Shown here: positions 53,550 to 63,000 of the stretch, piece after piece | Position numbering within the stretch: the first letter of the stretch is position 1 | Layout of the letters: every line of letters starts with the position of its first letter | The notes under the pieces: generated by a model | The model's input: only the letters and a program-made list of their open reading frames with translations | Told to the model about the DNA's origin: nothing | Databases searched by the model: none | Source of the DNA: an uncultured Bacteroidota bacterium | GTDB taxonomy: Bacteria; Bacteroidota; Bacteroidia; Flavobacteriales; Flavobacteriaceae | Direction: 5' to 3' | NCBI GenBank assembly: GCA_902519955.1 | Contig: CABYMF010000004.1 | Coordinates: 1-63,968 of the forward strand | Length of the DNA: 63,968 nucleotides | Translations under genes and position numbers: made by a program

Positions 53550-54865
53550 CCAACAAGCATACCAACAAAAGTCGCAGATAATAATGATACTAATGTACCA
53601 GCTATCATTGCTTTAAATCCCAATTCAGTCAATAATATTGACTTCCCGGGAGCAAGTATTCCAATCCCCCCAATTTGTATTCCTATAGATGCAAAATTTG
53701 CAAAACCACACAGCATAATAGTTGCCATAATTACAGACTTTTGATAGGTTAGATGAAGAGCACTAGTTATATCTTTTAGACTAGCTAATTCAATATATGC
53801 AACAAACTCACTTGCAGCAAGTTTGACCCCTAGAAGCTGCCCCATGAGAGTTATATCCTCTCTAGCCACACCAATTAGCCACATCAAAGGAGCAAATAAA
53901 TACCCTAATACTAATTCTAGTGAAAAAGAATCATAGATTGTATTTTTTTCAATCCATACATTTAAGCCAAAAACTTTAGCTAATTGAAAGAAAACACCAT
54001 TTATAAGTGCAATAAGAGCAAGAAATACAAGCAACATTGCACCAACATTAACAGCCATTTTAATTCCGTCTCTAGTACCGTTTGTAATTGCTGACAGTAA
54101 ATTTGTACCTGTAATTTCAGTACTTATCTCTATTTCTTTGTCTACCTTCTCAGTCTGAGGAAACATTATTTTTGAAATAACAATGGCACCAGGAGCCGCC
54201 ATTACTGAGGCAATAATTAAGTTTTTAGCAACTTCTATTCTTTGAGCAGGGTCATCACCTCCAAGAAATCCAATGTATGCTGCTAGAACGCTACCTGCCA
54301 CAGTTGCCATACCACCTGTCATTAATAGAAAATATTCTGATCTGTTCATTTTATCAAGGTACCCCTTAACTAGAAGAGGAGCTTCAGTCTGTCCTAGAAA
54401 AATATTACCAGCTACTGCTAAACTTTCTTGACCAGATATATTTAAAAGTTTAGTTAGCATCCATGCTAAACCAGAAACAATTCTTTGAATAATTTGGTAA
54501 TAATATAGTACTGATGTTAGAGCAGAAAAGAAAATAATAACAGGAAGAACTTGAAATACAAATATCTCACCATACTTAGAGGAGTCTGCTAGTTCTCCAA
54601 AAAGAATTCTGGAGCCTTGATTTGTATATGTTACGATAGCTAGAAAACCCTGACCAATTTTTTCAAAAATCATTCTAACAAAATCAACTTTTAGAACGGC
54701 AATAGCTATAAGGAACTGGCTTGAAATACCAATTGTAATAGTTTTCCAATCAATTTTCCTTTTATTATTACTAAGTAAAAATGCAATCAAAATAACAGAG
54801 CTTAACCCTATTAACCCCCTTATGATTGACATTACTGAAATTCCTTCGTGTGGAATTAATTCCAT
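53546..54865 (-). CDS. Concentrative nucleoside transporter (CNT/NupC family)
   Basis: 439-residue multi-pass Na+- or H+-coupled nucleoside importer. The family region FLGQTEAPLLVKGYLDKMNRSEYFLLMTGGMATVAGSVLAAYIGFL (substrate-binding QTEAP) and the C-terminal CGFANFASIGIQIGGIGILAPG are clear. The start MELIPHEGISVMSIIRGLIG matches other Bacteroidota members. Its 5' end overlaps the region upstream of the GH16 gene on the other strand. Confidence 0.93.
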   Translation of the reverse strand: MELIPHEGISVMSIIRGLIGLSSVILIAFLLSNNKRKIDWKTITIGISSQFLIAIAVLKVDFVRMIFEKIGQGFLAIVTYTNQGSRILFGELADSSKYGEIFVFQVLPVIIFFSALTSVLYYYQIIQRIVSGLAWMLTKLLNISGQESLAVAGNIFLGQTEAPLLVKGYLDKMNRSEYFLLMTGGMATVAGSVLAAYIGFLGGDDPAQRIEVAKNLIIASVMAAPGAIVISKIMFPQTEKVDKEIEISTEITGTNLLSAITNGTRDGIKMAVNVGAMLLVFLALIALINGVFFQLAKVFGLNVWIEKNTIYDSFSLELVLGYLFAPLMWLIGVAREDITLMGQLLGVKLAASEFVAYIELASLKDITSALHLTYQKSVIMATIMLCGFANFASIGIQIGGIGILAPGKSILLTELGFKAMIAGTLVSLLSATFVGMLVG

Positions 54866-54926
54866 TAAAAAAGTTTTACTAAAAATAATAAATATTCTTA
54901 GCTTTGAGTCAGATTTTACTCTATAT

Positions 54927-55904
54927 ATGAAAGCCTATTTAAATTCAATCCTTTTTGTTTTGTTGATATCAATCTCATGCAGTGGATCTAAATCTGATTT
55001 AAATGATTTTAATACGTCAAGTGGTGTAAACCAAAATTTAAACTTAAATCAAGAAAGCAATAATACTCAGGGAAACAATTCTTCTAGTCAAACAACCTCC
55101 AATTACTCTTTTGGTAACGAGTTGGTTTGGAGTGATGAGTTTGATGTAGATTCATCTTTTGGAATTCCAGCTGTGTCCTCTGATAAATGGAATATTGAGA
55201 CTGAAGCGCCCAATAATGGTAGTTGGTACAATGGAGAACTTCAGTATTACACAGATAAACAAGATAATATCAAAGTTGAGGATGGTCTTCTGAAAATTAC
55301 AGCTAAATATGAAAGCTTTCTTGGTAAAAACTACACATCAGCAAGAATTAATACTCAAGATAAATTTGAATTTACATATGGCCGAGTTGAGATGAAAGCA
55401 AAACTCCCAAATTGGGAGGGAATGTGGCCTGCATTTTGGATGCTTGGTGCAAATATTGATGAAGTTAGTTGGCCTAATTGTGGAGAGTTAGACATATTGG
55501 AGCATGGAGATTACGTCAAAGACACAACTAACAATGATCCAGGTTTAATTTCTTCAGCTGTTCATTATGGCCCTCAAGATTACTCTAGACAGGCCACATA
55601 TGTTCCAAATAAAATTTTTTTTGATACTGGTCAAGAAAGGTTTATCAGAGCTGAAAAAATTATTGACAATCCATTTGAGGAATTTCATACTTATGCAATT
55701 CAATGGACACCTGATAAAATTCAATTTTTTGTTGATGAAGAAATGTACTTTGAATATCCAATGCAATCACAACATTCACCATTTGACAAACCATTTTTTT
55801 TACTTATAAACCTTGCTGTTGGTGGACATTGGACTGATGGATATGTAGCCCCGGGTTTTACTGATGTAACTTATGAGATTGACTATGTTAGGGTATATCA
55901 ATAA
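54927..55904 (+). CDS. GH16 family beta-glucanase (laminarinase-type) lipoprotein
   Basis: Glycoside hydrolase of family 16 with the catalytic motif E187-x-D189-x-x-E192 in CGELDILEHG. Other family blocks are VWSDEFDVD, NGELQYYTD, ARINTQDKFEFTYGRVEMKAKLP and GMWPAFWMLG. Sequence type is that of endo-beta-1,3-glucanases (laminarinases). The ATG at 54927 gives a lipoprotein signal (ISISCSGS), so it is probably displayed on the cell surface; the longer upstream frame is not credible. 325 residues. Its last ~20 bases overlap the TonB-receptor start. Confidence 0.92.
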   Translation: MKAYLNSILFVLLISISCSGSKSDLNDFNTSSGVNQNLNLNQESNNTQGNNSSSQTTSNYSFGNELVWSDEFDVDSSFGIPAVSSDKWNIETEAPNNGSWYNGELQYYTDKQDNIKVEDGLLKITAKYESFLGKNYTSARINTQDKFEFTYGRVEMKAKLPNWEGMWPAFWMLGANIDEVSWPNCGELDILEHGDYVKDTTNNDPGLISSAVHYGPQDYSRQATYVPNKIFFDTGQERFIRAEKIIDNPFEEFHTYAIQWTPDKIQFFVDEEMYFEYPMQSQHSPFDKPFFLLINLAVGGHWTDGYVAPGFTDVTYEIDYVRVYQ

Positions 55905-57888
55905 ACTATTTTTATTAGCTCCATTTTTTGTTTTCAGTAATTTGCAGGATTCAATTCAAATTATAGATCTTGAAAATGTAATTGTTAAATCAACGAGAAT
56001 CAATATTACTCAAAAGCAGGCACCTTTATCAGTTACACTAAAAAGTTTTAATGAGGATAGAAATTTCAGTTCTCAATCTTCCTTTTCTGATTTTATTAAA
56101 AACACACCAGGTGTGTTTACAACTTCATCAAACAACTTCTCACAAGATATGAGGATTTCTATAAGAGGATTTGGTGCAAGATCTGCATTTGGTATAAGAG
56201 GAATAAAATTAATAGTTGATGGGATTCCAGAGACAACACCTGACGGTCAAAGTCAATTAGATAATCTCCCACTAGGGTTAATTTCAAACATTGAGATACT
56301 AAGAGGTCCAAATGCAAATTTATACGGTAACTCATCAGGTGGAGTAATAAGTATAAATACTCTGTCAAATCCTAGTGACAAATATTATAGGAGCTCAGGA
56401 ATTTTTGGAGCTTATCAATATCAGTCGATTCAAAGAACAAGGGTTTTGAACTGGAAAAATTCCAACCTAATAATTCATTATGATAAGAGAAGATCTAACG
56501 GTTACAGAGATCAAAGTAATTATAAATCTACGATACTGAATCTTAAATATATTAACGAGTTAGATCAAAAGAATAAGATTGTTTGGCAGATAAATTATAC
56601 GGATAGTCCTTATGCTTATGATTCAGGTGGTCTCAAACTAAATGAAGTTGAAAATGATCGAAGACAGGCAAGAAATAATAATATTGATTATGACACTTAT
56701 GAAAAGGTAAAGCATATAAAGACGGGTATATCATGGAATTATAAGAAAAGTGAAAACTCCTTTTTTGACAGTTATTTCTTTTATCAACAGAGAGATTTTT
56801 ATTCAAAATTACCGTTTAACTATGGAGGAATTATTTCAATAGATAGAGATTATTATGGATTTGGAACAAAATTCACAAGAAATAAAAATTTTGAGAATAG
56901 AAACAACTCTTTTCTAGTAGGCGTTGATCATTTGAGCCAATCAGATGATAGAAAAAGATTTAAAAACAACTTTGGAATAAAAGGAGATAAAACTCTTGGT
57001 CAAATGGAAAACTTTGACACAACAGGTGTCTATCTTGTTAGTCAAACTACTTTCAATTCAGGACTGCTATTAAGATATGGAGTTAGATACGATATCAACT
57101 CTATTGGCATTGACTCAAATAACAAGGTTAATCTTGATAAGATTAATCCTTCTTTAGGATTATCATACTCAATTAACTCATCTGACAACCTTTTCTTTTC
57201 CTTTGGAACAAGCTTTGAAACACCAACCTTAAATGAGCTATCAAACAACCCTGATGGAACGGGTTTCAATAAAGATTTAAAATCCAACAATGCCATAAAC
57301 TATGAGTTTGGATGGAGAAAATCACTATCAAATATAGCTTTCGAAGCATTGGCCTATATTACAAATTCAGATAATGAAATTTTACCTTACGAAATTGAAC
57401 TATTTCCAGGTAAAAACTTTTACAGAAATGTGGGATCAACATTAAGACAAGGGATTGAGCTAAGTTCTTCGCTTTCTTTTAAAGGCGGTATGTTTAATCT
57501 TAACTACACATTAAGTAAAAATAGATTTAAGGATTTTATTCTAGATGGCAATGACCTCTCAGAAAACTTAATTCCTGGTATTCCAAGTCAAATGCTAGAT
57601 TTGGAAGTACTATTCAAATTGTCCAAAAAAAGTAGGTTAATACTATCTAATCGTTTAATAGGAGAGAGGTATGCTGATAATCTTAATGAAACTCTTGTTG
57701 GTTCATATAACATTTTTAATGTTAAATATTCAAAAGAGATTTTTAAACAGAGTGAGTTTTCTTTAGGGGTTAACAATCTTTTTAATGAAGAATTCTATGA
57801 TAACATAAGGATAAATGCCTTCGGAAAAAGATACTATGAGCCAGCTCCAAAAAGAAATTTTTATTTTGGCATTAATTTTTCATTTTGA
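55885..57888 (+). CDS. PqqU/YncD-like TonB-dependent receptor
   Basis: Outer-membrane active transporter: signal peptide, plug domain (DMRISIRGFGARSAFGIRG, LRGPNANLYGNSSGGVISI), then a 22-strand barrel ending NFYFGINFSF. There is no SusC-type carboxypeptidase-like domain or SusD partner. Several blocks recall E. coli YncD, now PqqU, the PQQ receptor: GIRGIKLIVDGIPETTPDGQ, FGTSFETPTLNELSNNPDG and GKRYYEPAPKRNF. The TTGA overlap with a PqqB-like gene strengthens this. ~667 residues from ATG 55885. Confidence 0.82.
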   Translation: MLGYINKLFLLAPFFVFSNLQDSIQIIDLENVIVKSTRINITQKQAPLSVTLKSFNEDRNFSSQSSFSDFIKNTPGVFTTSSNNFSQDMRISIRGFGARSAFGIRGIKLIVDGIPETTPDGQSQLDNLPLGLISNIEILRGPNANLYGNSSGGVISINTLSNPSDKYYRSSGIFGAYQYQSIQRTRVLNWKNSNLIIHYDKRRSNGYRDQSNYKSTILNLKYINELDQKNKIVWQINYTDSPYAYDSGGLKLNEVENDRRQARNNNIDYDTYEKVKHIKTGISWNYKKSENSFFDSYFFYQQRDFYSKLPFNYGGIISIDRDYYGFGTKFTRNKNFENRNNSFLVGVDHLSQSDDRKRFKNNFGIKGDKTLGQMENFDTTGVYLVSQTTFNSGLLLRYGVRYDINSIGIDSNNKVNLDKINPSLGLSYSINSSDNLFFSFGTSFETPTLNELSNNPDGTGFNKDLKSNNAINYEFGWRKSLSNIAFEALAYITNSDNEILPYEIELFPGKNFYRNVGSTLRQGIELSSSLSFKGGMFNLNYTLSKNRFKDFILDGNDLSENLIPGIPSQMLDLEVLFKLSKKSRLILSNRLIGERYADNLNETLVGSYNIFNVKYSKEIFKQSEFSLGVNNLFNEEFYDNIRINAFGKRYYEPAPKRNFYFGINFSF

Positions 57889-58799
57889 TTAGAATTTTAA
57901 AATTTTTATTAATTCTCTCTATTTCTATGCCTATTTATACTCAGTCAGAGTATATCTATGTTCTTGGTAATACTCAGGATGCAGGTATGCCACACATAGG
58001 TTGTAAACATCAGTTTTGTCTAGATAATTTTAATATGTATGAGGAGTATTTTGTAACCTCAATTGCTGTTGTTAATTCAGATCTGAAAAAATATATTCTT
58101 TTTGAGGCAACACCTGACATTACTTATCAGTTAAACTATTTAAAGAGCAATATTTTTCAAGAATTTCTTCTCCCTGAAGCCATATACATTACCCATGCCC
58201 ATATTGGACATTATACTGGACTAATGTATTTTGGAAGAGAAGCATTAGGTTCAAAAAACCTTTTGGTTAAGGTTCTTCCCAAAATGAGTAATTTTTTGAA
58301 AACAAACGGTCCATGGAGTCAATTAGTTACCCTAAACAACATTCAAATCCAAAATACAAAATTTGATGTAAGCAATTCGGAACTAAACAATATAGAAGTA
58401 ACTCCAATTAAAGTTCCTCATAGAGATGAGTATTCTGAGACAGCAGGCTATATCATAATTGGAAAAAATAAAAAAGCTTTATTTATACCAGATATAGATA
58501 AATGGGAGAAATGGGATAAAAACCTGATAGACCTAGTTAAGGATTTTGATTATTTACTATTAGATGCCACTTTCTATGATTCTAACGAGATAAATAGAGA
58601 TATCAGTGAAATTCCTCATCCTATAGTATCTGAGACAATTAATCTTCTTAATAGTTTAAGCAAAAAGAATAAGAGTAAGGTTTATTTTATTCATATGAAC
58701 CACACTAACCATATGTTAAACCCGAATAGTGATTTATCAAAATCAATTATTAACAAAGGCTTCAATATTGCAAGGCTTGGACAAAAACTATACCTATAA
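57885..58799 (+). CDS. Exported PqqB-like MBL-fold metallo-hydrolase
   Basis: Metallo-beta-lactamase fold protein with a signal peptide (ends IYTQSE). The N-terminal VLGNTQDAGMPHIGCKHQFC resembles PqqB, including Cys40 and Cys45 where PqqB has a zinc-binding Cys cluster. The metal motif is H104-A-H106-I-G-H109, with Gly in place of the usual Asp. LFIPDIDKWEKWD and a late HMNHTNHML follow the PqqB pattern. PqqB acts in PQQ synthesis in the cytoplasm, so an exported relative coupled to a PqqU-like receptor is unusual. 304 residues; TTG start overlaps the receptor TGA. Confidence 0.8.
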   Translation: MIRILKFLLILSISMPIYTQSEYIYVLGNTQDAGMPHIGCKHQFCLDNFNMYEEYFVTSIAVVNSDLKKYILFEATPDITYQLNYLKSNIFQEFLLPEAIYITHAHIGHYTGLMYFGREALGSKNLLVKVLPKMSNFLKTNGPWSQLVTLNNIQIQNTKFDVSNSELNNIEVTPIKVPHRDEYSETAGYIIIGKNKKALFIPDIDKWEKWDKNLIDLVKDFDYLLLDATFYDSNEINRDISEIPHPIVSETINLLNSLSKKNKSKVYFIHMNHTNHMLNPNSDLSKSIINKGFNIARLGQKLYL

Positions 58800-58802
58800 C
58801 AC

Positions 58803-59867
58803 TTAAGATTGAAGCTTAGCTGCTATTTCTTGAACTTCATTAAGCACTCTTAGCAAGTTCCCACCCCATAATTTTGATATTTCTGACTCACTGTAACCTC
58901 TTTCTCTTAGTGCAGAAGTAACATTCATAGTCTCAGAGGCGTCTTCCCAACCAATAATTCCTCCACCTCCATCAAAGTCTGAGCTTATTCCGACATGATC
59001 GATTCCAATTTTTTCTACCATGTAATCTATATGATCCATAAAATCATCCATATTTGCAGGAGGATCTTCACGATCAGTTAAAAAGAAGTCTAGAGCTGTA
59101 GTTTGAATCACACCTCCGTTTTCCTTGATCCAGTTAAGCTGCTCGTCATCAACATTTCTTGGATGATCTCTAAGCGCTCGTGCTGAAGAGTGAGATGCAA
59201 TTATTGGGGCTTTACTTAATTCGGCCATTTGCCTTATCGCTTCTTTTGAAGGGTGTGATATATCAATTATTATTCCGTAGTAGTTAAGAAGTTCAACAAC
59301 TTCTTTCCCTAAATCACTTAAACCGCTGTGAAGTGCAGTTCCGTCAAACTCTCCAGTATTTGAATCAGAAAACTGACTATGGCCATTGTGAGCAAGGGAT
59401 ACATATCTAGCTCCTCTTTCCCAGAACCTTTTCACATTAGAGGTATCAAGACCCATAGAATAGGCATTTTCTACTCCAATCATTATAACTTTTTTGCCTT
59501 TTGCAAGTATTCTTGTTACATCATCCGAGGTAAGGGCAAGTTCAACCTGATCAGGCGCATATACATTAACTAAACGATTAATTGCATCAAACTTTGAGAT
59601 AGCATTTTCATAAGCAGCTTCATACCCTTCTTCATTAAGTTCACCTTGAGCAGTGTATACTACAAGCCAAGCAACATCAAGCTCACCTTCAATCATATTG
59701 GGTAAATTAAATTGAGTATCTGTATTCATTGTATAGTTAAGAGAATCGGTGAAATTCTTGACATCTATATCTATGTGAGTATCAATTGTTATTATTTGCT
59801 CTTCGGGATTATTACATCCAATAATTGTAGTTGATATAATTAAGGCAAAAAATAAGTTTTTATTCAT
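58803..59867 (-). CDS. Membrane dipeptidase (M19 family) lipoprotein
   Basis: Zinc dipeptidase of the renal dipeptidase family. Lipobox IIGC, then THIDIDVKNF (metal-binding His-x-Asp region), VENAYSMG (bridging Glu), LAHNGHSQFSDS, IDISHPS and IIASHSSARAL. DHVGISSDFDGGG near the C-terminus. 354 residues. Surface or periplasmic hydrolysis of dipeptides, some M19 enzymes accepting a D-residue at the second position. Converges with the PqqB-like gene, three bases apart. Confidence 0.92.
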   Translation of the reverse strand: MNKNLFFALIISTTIIGCNNPEEQIITIDTHIDIDVKNFTDSLNYTMNTDTQFNLPNMIEGELDVAWLVVYTAQGELNEEGYEAAYENAISKFDAINRLVNVYAPDQVELALTSDDVTRILAKGKKVIMIGVENAYSMGLDTSNVKRFWERGARYVSLAHNGHSQFSDSNTGEFDGTALHSGLSDLGKEVVELLNYYGIIIDISHPSKEAIRQMAELSKAPIIASHSSARALRDHPRNVDDEQLNWIKENGGVIQTTALDFFLTDREDPPANMDDFMDHIDYMVEKIGIDHVGISSDFDGGGGIIGWEDASETMNVTSALRERGYSESEISKLWGGNLLRVLNEVQEIAAKLQS

Positions 59868-59978
59868 TTTTTAAGTTTTTATTAACTTTTTATTTATATG
59901 ATAATCAATGAGTTATGTTGTTTTTTTAATATTTGGCACAGTATTTGTAGTTGTGTGTGTGTACATTAAATATGTAAC

Positions 59979-59990
59979 ATGAACGTTCAT
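59979..59990. promoter_or_regulatory. Perfect 12-bp palindrome upstream of the large lipoprotein
   Basis: ATGAACGTTCAT is a perfect palindrome 42 bases before the ATG at 60033. It is the most symmetric site in the 59868-60032 leader, which also holds (TG)5 at 59952-59961. It might be an operator or a leader hairpin; nothing identifies a binding protein. Confidence 0.35.
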
Positions 59991-60032
59991 ATGAAAAATA
60001 CAAACTTTAAATATAAATTAAATTTTAAAACA

Positions 60033-63000
60033 ATGAAAAAAGGATTATTAACCCTTTTGGCTGCCTCACTTGTATTTGTGGGTTGTCAAAATTATGATGA
60101 TCAATTTGATGATTTAAACGCACAAATTAGTGCTTTAAAATCTCAGGTTGACGGTTTAGCATCTTTATCAGGTCAAGTGGCTTCACTTTCTGGATCAATT
60201 TCTGGTCTTCAGGCTGGTGTAACTGCTGCTCAAGCTGCTGCTTCTTCTGCAAGTTCTGCTGCAAGTTCGATCGATCTTACAGGTCTATCTACATCTTTAG
60301 CAACCTTACAGGCTGAAGTAGACGCTGTTCAAGCTTCACTTGCTACTACTGCTACAGCTTCAGCTGTTGCAACACTGCAAGCTGAGATTGACGCAATTGA
60401 GGCTGATGTTGATGAATTACTTGCTACAAGTAATGTATATAACCAAAACCTAACAATTTCTAGTGCATCTACTCTTGATGCTGCTGTTGCTCTTGGGAGT
60501 AACATCAACATCGTAAATGGTTCAGTAACTATTACTCAATCATCTACAATGGATGCTACTAAGTTACAGACAGTGATTGATAAAATCTTTACTGTTACTG
60601 GTAACTTCTCATATACTGCTGCTAACACAAATGTTACTGCAATGACTTTCAACAAATTAGCTTCTGCTGGTGATGTTACTTTAAAAGTTAACGGACCTAT
60701 CTCTGCTAGTGCGTTAGTTACTGCTGGAACTCTTACTTTAGATGATTCTTACATCTCTAAAGTAACTTCTATTAATCTAGATGCTTTAACTACAGTTACT
60801 GAGATACAAACTGATTCTGGAGGAACTGATAACATCGTATTTACATCAGCTACTGATGTACAATTAGGTGCATTAGCGTCTTACCCAGGTGCTGGTTCTG
60901 ATTATGGTTTAACAATTACGACTAAAGCTGATGCTACATTAGACATCGGTAGTCTTGATGATGTTAAAACTGATGGAACTGCTGCTCCAGTTGCTTTAGC
61001 TTTAAACGGTCCAAAAGATGTAACTATATCTAATATGACTGCTTACGCTGGATCTCTTAGTTTAACTAATGTAGAGAATGCAACAATTACTGGATTTAAA
61101 GGACCTATTACTGTAAATGGTGGTGTTGAAAATATCACTATGACAGATGTAGAGGACTTTGCATTTAGTTCAGCTACTGCTTTGAAAACAGTTACTTTAG
61201 ATGTTGATAAAGCTTCTGACCCAGCATTAACTGCTACTCAGACAGCTCCTTCAGCATATGGTGCTGCTGTTACAGGGTATACAAGTCCTACTCCAGCTTT
61301 AGCTTTTGCTAGTATGGCTAATTTAACTTCTGTAACATTAACTGGATTTTACCAAAGTTTATCTTTTACAAGTTTAGCTAATTTAGCTTCTCTTGATATA
61401 GATGTTACAACAGGTGATCTAACAATTACTGATAATGACAACTTAACAACTTTAGATGTTACTGGTTCAGAAATTGGTAATGTAACAGTTACAAATAACG
61501 ATGGAATTGCTACTGTTGATTTAGATCACACTACTGATCTTAACTTCTACGGTACAACTGCTGATAGAAAATCTGTTGCTATGACAGTTACTGGAAACAG
61601 CGAAATGACATTATTCCACAACACAGGTGCTACTAACATAATGACGTTTAACCTATCTAGTAATGCAAAACTTGCTACAGTTAAACTTACAGGTATGACA
61701 GGAATAGGAACTGCTACTACAACTTCTAATCCAGTAGTTGACGTTTATAGTAACGCATTAGTTGCTTCAAGCGCATCAGATACAGATGACGGATTAACTC
61801 AATACTCTATTGATGGTACGAATGACGCAAGTGACCTAGGTAGTTTTACTACTACTTCTGGTATGGAAACGATAAAAACTTATTTAACTGCAGTAAATTT
61901 AAACGCTAAATCTGATGCTAACGTTCACTTTGATACAGTTCAGCTTCACAACATTGCTGCTGATGCTGCAACATCAAGTGAAACTGCAGGTGATCAAAAC
62001 TCAGGTAATGCTGTTTCTTACTCTTCAGAGGGTAATAACGACGTTACTTTAGTTTATTCAAACACTGCATCAACTTTAACGACTACAACATCAGGTGATA
62101 ACGCTGCTGTTAAGCAAAAAACTGCTTGGTTAATAGATGTTTCTTCGGTAAGTACTCTAGCTTTAAAGCTTGGTTCTGCTGGTAATACAGCTGGTGTTGA
62201 TATACTAGAAACAGATGGAACGTTTGGTACACTAACATTAACTGGGAACAACACCCTTGATGTTGCTGAACTGACTTCTGCTGCTTCTACTTCAAGAGCT
62301 ACAACAGTTGGTGTAACATTAACTGCTGCTGCTACTGGTAATCCAGTATTACCAACTATTCAATTTATGACATCTGTATCTTCAGCTGAAGGTTCTAATG
62401 GTGAGGCATATACGAATACAGAGGCGAGTGATTTAAGTTATACTACAACTTATGCTGGTGCTGCTGTACCTTCATACTTAACAACATATGATGTGTTTAC
62501 ACTATCATATGGAGGTAATTCTGTGACTGCTACTCTTGCTGCAAACGCAATAACAGGGGCAATTGCTGCTGCAAATATTGCTTCTACTTTAATGGATGCA
62601 TGGAATACTAAGTATAGTACAGGTAGTACGTCTGGAGCACTTAGTGCTTGGACAACAGGAGTACTTTCTACAGCTCTTATTACTGCACCAACTCTTAGAG
62701 ATTCAAGATCAGGTGGTAGATTCTTCACAGATACTGCTGCTGTAACTTGGACTCCTGCAACTGCTGCGCAAGCATCATTGGCAACGTCTGGTGTAATAAC
62801 TCAGACAGTAATGTCTTGGACTATTGGTTCTACGGATGCTACAACTGATAACGGAGCTACAGGTACTGATATTGTACTTGCTATTGAAGAAACAGTTGCT
62901 GGTAATGGAATGGCAAACAGACTTACAGGACATGCAAGTTTAATTGGTGATGGAACTGCTATTGGTACAGTAGAGAATAGTCTATCGAACTCATTTGGTC

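Noticed and set aside
54822-54926. Longer N-terminus of the GH16 protein
   Set aside because: It is antisense to the conserved CNT start and would place 35 residues before a normal lipoprotein signal.
59918-59947. Full -33/-7 promoter for the large lipoprotein gene
   Set aside because: TTG and TATTTG-like pieces are present, but none has both a TAnnTTTG match and the right spacing, so no promoter is claimed.
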